Assembly: GCF_000524195.1 (NCBI RefSeq)
Contig: NW_020170384.1
Coordinates: forward strand, 1,984,517-2,048,516
Length of the DNA stretch: 64,000 bases
Source: Echinococcus granulosus
Lineage: Eukaryota > Platyhelminthes > Cestoda > Cyclophyllidea > Taeniidae
Reading direction: 5' to 3'
The notes beneath the pieces are model-generated. The model did not search any database. It saw only the letters and a list, made by a program, of their open reading frames with translations, and had not been told where the DNA came from. Position numbers and translations under genes: made by a program. Within the stretch, counting starts at the first letter, position 1. The number at the start of each line of letters is the position of its first letter. Of this stretch, positions 47,791-64,000 are shown piece by piece.

Positions 47791-50700
47791 TTCTCCAAGA
47801 CTGAGGATCAAGGCAAACAATTAAAGAGCTGCACTCGGTTTGCTGCAGCTTTACTTCGCTAACTCTAACCGAGTAGGAAGAGTTTAGAATTCTATTTTGG
47901 TGTATAGCGTATATAACACAAATTCGACTCATTAATCTAATTGCGTAGGTACTGAATAAACTTGAGAAATTCAGTCTCGTACTAAAACGTCCCATTTTTC
48001 TTGGTTTTGAATACAGCTTAGTCATTAGCCCGCCTTCGCATTTACAGAATTTCACATGAGTAAACTACGTGGTGGAGATGTGTCATAGACTGTGTCGTAT
48101 GGTTAGGGAAACTGAAACGAAAGTCTTGTAACTTATGTTATGGGCCACATGGAGAGGAGTCGTGCCTCTGTTTTATTACCCATTTAATGTGTAGGCCATT
48201 GTCCAGGTCTTAGAATGAATTGCCTTATTCATAAGTATTAAAAAGAGCTGCAGTCTAGAGCATTGTTGGTTAAAATTTCCTTAGATTCATGCGCATTACT
48301 CTCACAGATACCATAAAATAGCCTTTATCCAAAATGGGGGAGTTCGTTTAGATTGTAGCATCTATTTCAAAACAGAAAATCCTCTTACATCCTGCTCAAC
48401 TGTGATCTAAATAGGCAAAAACTTTAAATGGTTCTCATTGCAAACTTGATTCAGTTATGGAAGAGCGAAGCAGCTTTCATTCAAACAAGACCATATTTTA
48501 ACATCAATTTTATCTGAGTTAGTGCTTTTGGTATTAATTATTCATATCCTTTTATTACGTTCCCTTGCATGATCTCTAAGGGAAAGAGACCACCGCAGTC
48601 AGGATGCTCGAGTGTTTCTAAACGCCACTGGCACTTGCGCCACTGAACCAACCAACTGAATTACTGCTTAAAAAATGAAAAAAATGCAATCCTACTCTTA
48701 ATAGAAGCATCCTACATCTTTTCTATCGTTTTAAGCTTAATCAGTTTATACGTGCTAAGATTTTATGCAAACGCACTTGACAATGAACTAATCAAGTACA
48801 CATACCATATTTGTGGCATGCTGGGCTGAAGTAAGATAGGAATATTAATAAAACTTTATTTTATTGTCACATTCATCCGTGATACTATTTTTAAAGGTGA
48901 GTACTCCCAAACTCGGCATGATGTTATGACATTTGCTACTACACAGTTTATATATGAGCAGGAATTTTGCAGTTGGTTTAATGCAAATTTATGGATAAGG
49001 AAGTACTTCATTGTTCTAATCTACGCAATATTTGTAATAAAAAAATGTAGAATAATTCATTTGAGTCGTTGAAGAATAATAAAATTAACTAGCATCTCGA
49101 CTTACACAAGCAATTCAAGAGTATCCTCTGAGGAGTTATCAAGTTTGTTCAGTTCCACTTTCATTTGAAAAACACCAAAACAACTCCACGCTGGTAGACC
49201 CATACACAGGTGTCACATGTCACAGACTAGACCCGGTAAACAGCGTTCTGACTAGTTGTACATATCTGTGACAGTTGCATAGGTCCTATTTGCAAAACGG
49301 GGAAATGCCTCTGGACCGGAGACAGAGACATCAATATGACCTTTTGGACAGACCTCAACTTATACCTCATCAACTAACTGAAATATGGGAAATCATTGCA
49401 AGGATGCTGGAGTGAGATTATGTTACTGATTATCTTGGGTACTTTCTCATCACCATCCCATTTTACTTGTTTAACGGAACGCAAGTAATGGAGTTAGTTA
49501 ATCCCAAGTAGCGTTTGTGCATGTCTCTTTGGAACTGGCAAGCTGCGTGTACTCTGCTTGACTGAAAGTTAGAAAAAGAAAAGGGAGTAACTGTTCACAT
49601 TTTACAGAAAGATTATAGGATTTATTAATTTCAATTTTCAGAAGACATATAGATGCCTAAACTCGGCACGTATAGTTGGCATCCTAGGGTAATCGAACCT
49701 GATCTTACTTGATGCATTTATGTCCAGGCATTGTAGGAAAAATTACAAAAGAATTAAAATGTTGATACCTTTGTTGTTTAAGACGGCTTTCTATGGCGGT
49801 TATTTTTCCATGGAATGTGGCCCTCTTAAGTGTGAATGAATAGAGAGGCAGTTGAGATGTACTTTAGCTATTCCGTCTCTGATAAGAACGAGAAGAGAGC
49901 TGGAGGAGAGTGCGGTTTTTGCAGTTTACATACCCTCTCTCCAAAGCGCTTTATGTGAGTGTGAGAATTTTGGAAGCATTTTGTGACGCCGCAATATTGC
50001 CAACTTGGCTTAAGGCAAACACTAAAGATGGCCAAATAGTGGCATCCCATTGACGTTAATGACCCAAATAAGCATCACCTATATGTGGTTTTGTCTCTAA
50101 CATTATCTTAAACTCCAAATTTCTGAATTATACAGTCAGTCGATTCGGGTAGGAATAAAGCGGCAGAGACAATTTGCTCCTCCATGATTACTTTCAAATT
50201 GATGAGCTTAGAACAACGAACGGGGGAGTGTCCTTCTACAACATAAAATACAGCCAGGTTAGTACTAGAAGGGCTTTTTCCTTCTTGAAATAACTGACTG
50301 ATATTTTTTAGCAACTTTAAGTTATCCGAATCTAATTTCTGACCAATTAATTACCATTTAACTCAATTAATACATCTTTTTGTAAGGCCACAAGTTAGGA
50401 TGTCTTTAAAAGAAGGAGTGAGCCTAAATACTTTATGCTAATGTCAAAGCCATTTGAGGGGTATTTAGCGCAGATAATTTTCATCGCCTGCCCCTCTATA
50501 TAGTCACCACAATGATAAAAATGATTGACCCGACTCCAATGCTGGCATGACTCATGCTGCTATCGAGTAGCACGCCATCTTATTTCATCATCGTAGGTAA
50601 AAACGGTTCCGTAACTGTAGCATCAAACTCCCTATCAAAATTTTCAGCTCGACAAAGCTATGCAATCCAGTGTTTGCAAACTTTAAAAGATTAGCTAAAT

Positions 50701-53700
50701 CAAGCACAAGGCTTAAATGAAGTAAATTTCTGAATGAATAGTCTTTGATACATCAGCACATCTGACCATTACCGAACACGTTTGCATTGTCATATGTTCA
50801 TCTAAACTGTTAATTGAGATAATTGTAGAAGAACTAAAGTGCAAAGCTCTGAATCGTTTATCAAATGAGGATGAGAATCGGCTTGAATTAGTGATGTTTT
50901 GACAAAGCCCGTCATCTAGTGAGCCGGGTACTTGTCCTCTACGCCACTTCAACGTCCATGACGAGAACACATGCACATATGGGAAGCCTCACTTGACGCC
51001 GAAACCTCCTCGCCAGTGTTTCTTTGCTCAGCATTATTTGGGGGTAAATCATATTCTGACTTCATCCATTACCAAACATTGGATACTGTACTTTTGCTCT
51101 CTAATGGATTTTATACATTCCAACCTGATGAAACTTTATATCTGTGGAAAAGTTTCGTTAGGAATAAACTGACAAAATAAACATAAAACATGTGAGCACA
51201 CTTGGCTATCCATTAAATGTCGCCTCTTCTCTGCCAATCTGAACCATTGAGTCATTTCTCTCCTGTTTACGAAAGTTGAATACCTTACAAATATGGTAGG
51301 CATAAATAAAAAGGTAGGCCTCATACTGAACCATGTAGAGACTTGAAGGTACACTAGTGAGGTGAATAGCCACCTTCGGATGCACAAGGGCTGCCAAAAA
51401 AGCCTTATGATTCAGTTACTACTTCCTGTTAGTCTTATTCCGAAAAGGCCGTATAAATAATAATTACAAACCTACACTCTATGAGTGGTTCGAAACTTGA
51501 ATTTTCCTTCATTCCAAACTAACGTGTCCTCTGGCTTTATGCCGCCTTTCGTCTACATCTTTGCGTATCTCAGTATGACAATCTGTCCTATTAGAACTAC
51601 CAAAGTGCTTAAAAGAATTTTTGTTCCCCACTACATGTAGTACGGTGAAGGCAAGGTTATAATCAACTTAAGTGGAGTAGGAGGTGTGAGATCAAGTTCT
51701 ACCTTGCACCAATACAGATCTTGGTATAATGCTTATCAGGATTGGTTATTTTCGGTAACAGAGTACATCTAGTATAAAAGTCCTTCCAGATTGAAACATT
51801 CTGCTGTGATGAGGTTCACATAGAAACTCGCCTGAAAAGTTACATTCAAACATGTGCCACAGGTGCCTGCATGTCATAAGTTAGCTATCCCACTTTAAGG
51901 TCTCATTCCTCGATAAATCACACCAAAAATTGCTAAAAACAATGAATAATCACACCGGGAGTTTTCGTCAGACTTCATATAATTGGCAAAACGTTTTGTT
52001 CATCATTACCTTTCTTCCTTTCTTAATTGGAATGCAAAATAAGCTCCAAGAAGCGCAATTAGACTGGGAGCCAGATCTCAACACGGATTAAGTGAAGTGG
52101 GGCGGGAAGGCCAATGAAATTGCTCTCATTATTAAGGCTGTCTAACTAGCAGACGAGTAATGTTGTCCAGACCATTTCAGAGGTCGGAATTTGCTCTTTT
52201 TCACCGTGTGATTTATGACCACATGAAAGTGTATTTGGGATAACTGGCAGTGCACGAAGTAATTGTGAATAAAAAACTCTAAAAGTTAGAGACTCTTGTG
52301 TACGTTGAAAGAAACAATTTGGCTAATCCCCCATACCATTTTCACATCATCAAAAAAGAACTAAAAGAAAAAGTGGGCCTCCATGAGCGTAAAATTTTGA
52401 TTTGTTACAAAACGTTACCTTCTAGTTCGGCTAAGAGCATCAGTGTGAATTAGAACGAAGCTCCTATAAAAATTGTCTCATGTGTGCCATATTACAGACC
52501 AAATGAACGAGTCCGTTCCGGTTAACATACTCAAAAAAATTTTCCATGCCTCTGTCTACTACACCCTGTGTCTGCTACCAGCAGGATTTCTTTTGCACAG
52601 CAAGACTTTTTTTGTTGAAACGCATTTGTTAGCATATGTGCATAAAGTGGAAGTGTTTGTCACTCCATTGGACTAAGGAGACGTCTCATTTGCACGGATG
52701 ACCTTGAGACGAGAAATGTATCCACACAATTTCATCGCTGAGGTTAGGCATATCCGAAAGGCACATGGGTGATGGGACAGGCCTGTTATCTGGCCTCTGT
52801 GATTGTGCAAATCCATTCCCCCTCTACCTTGAGTTAACGAAGTTTCGTGCCCATAAGAATTAAGTCACCATTCACTGATGCTTGTCTTAATGCAGTGAAT
52901 ATGCCAAACTTGATTATAATCAGGTATCACGTTAATCTAGAACTGACATGTCAGCATATTTCAGTAATGTCTAGTGGGATTCGTTTACATCTTCATCAAC
53001 TTGGGAAGTCTTGGAAGCTAGGCAAATGAATAACAGTAGGTTTGAATGACTACCAATTTGTTTTACACTTCCTTCACGCTCTAAAAACGCGCAGTTGGAA
53101 AAGGAATGTTTGCTGACTGACTTGGGATACGAAACGGTTTTTGTATTTCAGCCTTTACCAGAAATGAACAAAAATATTGGATGGTTATCCCCAAAGCAAT
53201 TTATTCACTAGCGACTCTATGCTTCTAGGGCAAGTATCACTTCGTACTTAGAAGTTGTTTACCAGGTGCCATCCGCCTAATGAAAACGACACAGAAACGG
53301 CTGAGATTGGGTCAATATAATGCAGTTCACCTCGGAAACAGTCAAGATTGTTCAGTCAGTTAAAAGAAATCCTATTTATTGAAGAAAACCTATCTACCTA
53401 CCCGTAGGGAGAAGTTACTGTCGCATCCTCATTCCCTCGTCCCTTACTTCTCCAAGTGGTAGCTACCACCTTTTCGTGGCTTCTGGACTAGACGGCTACA
53501 TGCAAAATTAGACACTAGGGAAATGGGTGAGACAGAAACGGAGGTGGCCGTGACTGGGTTATTGCCTCCAAGTGAAAAAAGGCTTCGATAAAGTGAAATT
53601 CCTAAGCTTGTGACTCCTTAGGAAAGGATTGTAGATTGCAACGCTGATTAGTTCCGTCCATAAGTCTTGATTTTTGTACTAACCTTCTATTGTTATGCAG

Positions 53701-55709
53701 TTTTTATTATAAAAACCACGCAGCCTCCTTTGGATTCCTTCTGTATTGTGCACGAAGACACACCTAGATGCACCAAAGGGCACCTTTTAAAACTTGGACG
53801 GTGAATTCCCTTTCAATATCAACAGCGCATACTTCATTTGCATAGGGCGCCTCCCTGTATTTCCTTCTATCTTTTTTTTTAAATGCGTCTACCTCTATTC
53901 TTATTTTCAAGCAAGGGACACGTATTCGAAGAACACATTACACCCACCAGAAAGAAATAGAAGAGTAGGTTTATGCTGGCACTCAGGGGAGGTAAATAGA
54001 TTATAAAAACTTGACCTGGCTCCAAAATAGGCTTCTTTTTAAAAGGTAAGAATAGTAATCCACACACGCAGTTATTTGTTGTCATCAAGATGTTCCGAAG
54101 TCCCTTCATTTCAGTCACCTATGCTCAGTTTTTCCCTTCACTACGCAAAAAATTCCACTAAACTTTGGTACAGATTCGCTTTCTGATGAGATTGTCTTCA
54201 TAGCTAATTCGTCTTTACCAACTATAAAAAAATACATTACTATAAGATTTTAAAGTCATGGTGACAAAGCTGTTAAATACAGTTGTCCGACTTTATTTAC
54301 CCAGCGGAAGAACCGATATACTTGCATGATAATGAAAAAATAGATGTTCAACAGACAGCATACTGATTTCTTTCATCGAAGCGATATTGCTTCATCCTGG
54401 TTAAAGCATCGAATCGCATGCTTTGAAGGGATTTTATTTCCCTTTTATGACTAAAGCTCAAAATACTTTGTGCACAGACAGTCTTGCCCATAACTCCAAC
54501 TGCTCCTGTGTGTACTCGTGGATATGACTGCCTACACCCCACCTAAGGGTAATGCATGCACATGTCTAGCCTGCTCCAAGTCATCTGCAATGTCGAGTTT
54601 CACGACGACAAGAGAGCATTGGCCTTCTAGCAGCAAGCTCCATAAAGGTACTTCGGCACAAACAAAAAATTTACATGGTAGACACACCTTTCCTGGTCAT
54701 TAATCTGCTGACCAATGATGTTTCTCTCTCTGGGTGAGGCCTCTACACTTTCACAGACGATAAAGTGAAATCCACCAGCATCTCACAAATGGTGAGGTAC
54801 TCGAGATAATTATACAGTCACTTATGTTATCGAATGTTTAACTTAGGCTAACGGTATCAATTATAGCTCTAATTAATGTGGAGGCGGGAATTCCTCAGTG
54901 TCTAAGTACCTAAGGGTCCTTCAGCTGAGGGTCACAGGCTAAGACAAAATACCTCTACAGTTCTTTTAGACTGCTACATTTAATTGGAAGATTGAAATGA
55001 TTAATGAGGAAGAGAGAAGGCGTAATATAGGTACCATTTATTATTTTGTACATTTGAAAGAACTGTCCTTGCTTTAACGTGCAAATATACCGCCTCCAAT
55101 TCTCAACTTCATGGTATTGTATTGGGATTATCAGCGGCATTGTTATTCTATCTACGCTGAGGAAGGAGTAGAACCCATTCGCAGTATTGCTGCTTTATCT
55201 AGCATTCAAATCCATACTTTATTATCGGGTGACAAACAACAGAATTGGAATGGCATTTGCAAATTTACAATTTGCGTGTCATTTGATGACTAGGAGGTAT
55301 TCCCTAGAACTTGAGCCGAGAAAGAAATAATAGTAAAAGAGGGAACTTAATCTGCATAATCGAGGATATTGATAAATAAGTATAGGCTGTAGATGAATGT
55401 GGACTGGACTTGTGCCAAAGCAGCTGAGTAATGGTGATCTAAAAAGGAACTTTCAACAAGGTGTCTCGCCTTCCTCATTGGTTGTACCTTTTGTCATTAC
55501 AAACACCCATTATGCAGTCAACACTGGAGCAGCCGTGTGCAATGACAAATGGCGTGTCTCGCTCCGCATCTGGTACTCGCCACTACGCATCACTCCAGCA
55601 ACCACAGAGAAGCCTGGCAAAGTGTAACTTATATTTGGTCAAACTCATGCTTGAGGAGATATAAGACAATATGCTCCAATTCCTCAGTTAACCGAAATAA
55701 AGGATGTAG

Positions 55710-55829
55710 TGTAGAGCCCCGCAACTTCTCCGAAGACGGAAGCATAAATAATACTCGGATCGAATAAGTATTTTCGACGTGCAGCAGAGCCTGGAGGCTG
55801 CTCGCATGACCCGGAGGCGGAGCACCTAA
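55710..55829 (+). repeat. Dispersed repeat family A, copy 8
   Basis: TGTAGAGCCCCGCAACTTC is followed by TCCGAAGACGGAAGCATAAA, AATACTCGGATCGAATAAGT and a CATGACCCGGAGGCGGAGC tail. Head and tail are clear and the middle is diverged. Confidence 0.55.
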
Positions 55830-58339
55830 ATGACAAGTTGTCAAAACAGAGTTAAACAAACAACTACCGGATTAGGGCAACGCTACCTCAATCTGGTGCT
55901 TTGGGGTTTGAACTTCAAGACAAATAAGTTTATTCTACTAGCCGTGCTATTGGATTTGTGTTCTATTCTGTGAGCCCGTACAGGTTTTATGGTTTGAGAA
56001 GATGCTAGGAACACATTCAACCATATTCTTTGATAGCAAATAGCAATTTGGATTAAGGTACTGAATTCAAATTCCACTAATGGGTGGGTGTTAGGCGTGC
56101 TGATTCTATTTAAAAACACAAAACTATGCCACTTTAGTGCACGCTAACCTTACCCGGAAAGGTACTTTTCTGTTTCAGCTGTGCGGAATTTGACATTGCG
56201 TGTCGGTTAGGCTTAACCCTCCTATCACCTGCTTGCACATAAGTATAAAACTGTTCCCACTTGGGTAAAAGTACCACCAAAAGTTTATTTTATACTCATT
56301 GGGTTAAGGTCTTAGGCTTCAGGGCTGAAAAAACTACCCTGAAAGTAAAAATTGAGAGCAATGTATTAAATTATACAAACAGAACAGTAAAGGATGACAC
56401 AACTGGGTCTTTCACTATCTATCTGTCTTCCTTTAGGTTCAATATCTAACCTTGTACCATAGAATACATTGCTTTGATGCCGCCTAAGATAAGCATTAAA
56501 ATAAAGGATGTGATTGGCTCAACAGATAACCCGTCTCAGGGGAAACATAACTATGGAGTAACACATCTGTCGAAGATCCAGCGGCCTTGAATACGAGGTA
56601 AACTAGTTTAATGGCTAGCAAAATTTTATTTTTAGCTCATCAAGTGAAAATCTTGGATTGGTGATACATCGAAAACGATGCAACGGAGCGAACAAATTTC
56701 ACATATTTGTCTGTAAGCGAAACGGATCGCAACTGTCTGCGCAACATTTTCAGTTAGTTTAATCCATACATTAAAGCAGAAATCGACAATTCTAGGTATC
56801 AAGAATTGGTTTCTGTTACACTGAAACAACTGCGGTATCATCGCTTAGAAGTCAGATCTCCTCAATATCTTAACAAATCCGCTACGAAAATCTTCAAGGC
56901 GAATTGATTACCGCCAATACATTGTTTAGCTGCGCTGCCAAGTGTCATTAGTTCTTGCAAAATGTACTTAGGACATTGTAAAACCGTGACGTACACCAAA
57001 TCATTGACAATTTTTAAACTCAACCCAACTGTTTGTGGCACGATTTAAGAAGCAGTTATTGCGGAGCGGAGAGGAACGCATAGCACTTTTGGCCGCAAGG
57101 TTCAGGGCAGGTAGATCGGGACGTGACAACTATGTGGAGATGTGCGCGAACGTCTAGAGCGTTATCTTTTTCGCAATCTTTGTTTACAACTTTTTTCATT
57201 TACAGATGGCATTACACTGCAATGCAATGTTTATTTTCAACCTTGTTCAAGCCAATAAAAAATACAAGGCTTAAAGTGAGATAAGTGAATGACTTGCAAT
57301 GCATTTGACCCTGTAAGTCACACTTCCCTCACACATGCTAAACTAATAGCGCGGATTATCACCTAAAGCAGGGACATGTTGTTGTTGAACTTCTATTGCT
57401 AATCCAAAATCGCTTTTCGTAACTGGATCTTTGTACGATATTGATAGCTTCTTCAGAATTATGTATTATTTCATGAATATACGGTCCCCAGCATTCCCTG
57501 TTGGTAAATGCCTATTTCTACGAGTGAATAAGCAACCCTTTGGGATGAGGAAAACACGTAGAGCTCTTCCTCTGACAGGGCGCAGCTGGGCTAACTGTGC
57601 AGCGCGCGGTAGTGTACATGAATCCAAAGTTGGACCATTTCTTTTTGGTAACACTTGAGGTGAATTTAATCCCGCATTGACACTAGGTATTGCGAATAAG
57701 ACTGCAGGGGTTGATTTCAATGAAGGAATTGATTTGCTTCCCTAAAATAAGGAGGTAAAAATGAAGAAACTTCCTCGTCTTAACACCTACTCGAGATAAC
57801 GCGTCACTTTGAAAGTAGACGAAACTCTCCCAACTGATTATGAATAGCAGCTCTCAAGAAGTATGCTTCATTGAGCTGGCTAAACAAATAACTTCTAAGT
57901 CGCCAGGGAAAACACCCCAAACATGCCTCCATCTCGCCCTGCTCCCAATTGTAATGCTTGCCTTTAGTGCTAAGTAATGAATTAACTCATGATTTGGAAC
58001 ATTCCACGACTCAACCAGGCCGTAAAATGCCTCAATGCAGCTGCAGCCAAATCAACGGACGACAACGAGACCCACATGCTTTGGCTGCTACCATTCACAG
58101 GCTTTCACGATGAAGAGTTACCTCACTCCCATTGCACAGAGAAAGAAACACCCCGTCCACCACGCCAAATTCAAGCACATCGAGGAAGTGTGGTATGTCC
58201 AGCTTGCAAGATAACGCCACAAAAAGTAGGCCAAGTCCACCCCATTAACCAGAACCAATACTGAAAAAGAGTACAGAAAGTGAAAAGTGTAGTACATTGC
58301 ACACATCCTAATTCTCACACAAAATTAAGTCACATTGAA

Positions 58340-58708
58340 CACGCATTATAGGTGTAATCAAGAAAGAGATGAAGAGGGAGAGAAAGGAAAGAATAGAGGT
58401 GAGGATGAGAAAAGGAAGAATACAGCCCAGTGGAGAATGGGACGGTTTAGGCGTCTTTGGAGCGTAGCTTTGGATTTGGGAGACCAAAGGGAAAACACGG
58501 GATAGTTGAATATTTACAATTGGAGAGAGGGAGGGAGAAACATGAAAGAGCCGGAGAGAGATGAGGAAAAGAAATGATATGAAAGAAGGCAAGAACAGGG
58601 TGATGGGACTGAAAGACCCACATATCACCATCTTTTTTTTCGCCCTCTCCCTTCTCTTTTCCTTTTCTATATGTACAAACAGCGGTGGTTGGGAGAGAGA
58701 GAGAGAGA
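58340..58708. repeat. Polypurine tract with (GA)n, PTEN 3' flank
   Basis: The plus strand is strongly purine-rich over ~370 bp (GAGAGGGAGGGAG-type runs) and ends in a GA dinucleotide run at about 58692-58708. On the PTEN sense strand it is a long pyrimidine tract directly downstream of the stop codon, so it is probably in the 3' untranslated region. Confidence 0.6.
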
Positions 58709-58741
58709 CAAAAAGACAAGAGCAGGGGTGAAATCGCTGTG

Positions 58742-63810
<5,069 letters not shown>

Positions 63811-64000
63811 TCAATGCACAAATTTTGATAATACCACAACAACCATCTCAGAGGGCTTTAACAATAGAACAGGAGGGAATCACCACAAAGACCTAAACAA
63901 TGTATTACGACATGAGTCTTTTTAAAGGCAACGTGTACCCAATCAGCCAAGATAAACTAATTCGTAGAAATTGGTGATCTTAAACTGTCAGCTTTATGTG

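Larger units (their letters stand above)
39655..58741. other. 19-kb region without a recognisable gene
   Basis: This runs from the PDE2 stop to the PTEN stop. Open frames are short (at most ~130 codons), and the longest one (47657-48055, minus) runs through a repeat copy. Two family-A repeats are present (47637-47790 and 55710-55829). No tRNA, rRNA or transposase frame was recognised. Decayed mobile elements or long untranslated parts of PDE2 and PTEN are possible. Confidence 0.5.

Noticed and set aside
47657..48055. 132-codon open frame on the minus strand
   Set aside because: Much of it is the reverse complement of a dispersed repeat copy (47637-47790); the rest matches nothing known.
5108..53150. 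Short similarity between 5108-5145 and 53094-53130 (AAAGGAATGTT..GCT.ACTGACTT)
   Set aside because: It covers only about 30 bp and I could not extend it on either side, so it may be chance or an ancient fragment.

Overview
The window is nuclear DNA of a flatworm, most probably a tapeworm (Cestoda). This is inferred from gene content and intron style, not from a database search. There are no bacterial operons. The recognisable animal genes (TM9SF4, PDE2, PTEN, JIP3/4, LAS1L, RPL38) are cut into many small exons, and many introns are only about 26-46 nt, with a second group near 70 nt. A bimodal intron length with a peak near 36 nt is known from tapeworm genomes. Most of the window is gene-poor and carries diverged dispersed repeats, which fits a larger tapeworm genome. 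All translations and splice sites were read by eye.

Layout: 1-7752 has no recognisable gene but holds at least five copies of a ~150-bp dispersed repeat. 7753-9140 (+) is a tight pair, an intronless LAS1L (HEPN RNase of rRNA processing) followed 3 bp later by ribosomal protein L38. 16024-9330 (-) is a JIP3/JIP4-type kinesin/JNK scaffold with the RH1 and RH2 ends but no beta-propeller; its 3' end converges on RPL38. 16417-20997 (+) is a 12-exon TM9SF4 nonaspanin, divergent from the scaffold across 392 bp. 20998-23959 is intergenic. 23977-39654 (+) is a dual-GAF cyclic nucleotide phosphodiesterase of PDE2 type with about 22 exons. 39655-58741 is a 19-kb stretch without a recognisable gene. 63765-58742 (-) is a six-exon PTEN with enlarged C2 loops and an Asn in place of the conserved His of the catalytic HCxxGxxR loop.

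The genes are ordinary eukaryotic neighbours, not a pathway cluster. Two functional links stand out. LAS1L and RPL38 both serve the large ribosomal subunit and are close enough to be a polycistronic (spliced-leader) unit. JIP3/4 and TM9SF4 share a probable bidirectional promoter, and both act in membrane traffic.

The best second-look items are a 26-nt intron in TM9SF4, the LAS1L/RPL38 junction where a stop codon is also a splice acceptor, a 6-nt microexon and the missing propeller in the JIP gene, the PTEN P-loop substitution and N-terminal extension, two related unidentified sequences inside the last PDE2 intron, and the dispersed repeat family.
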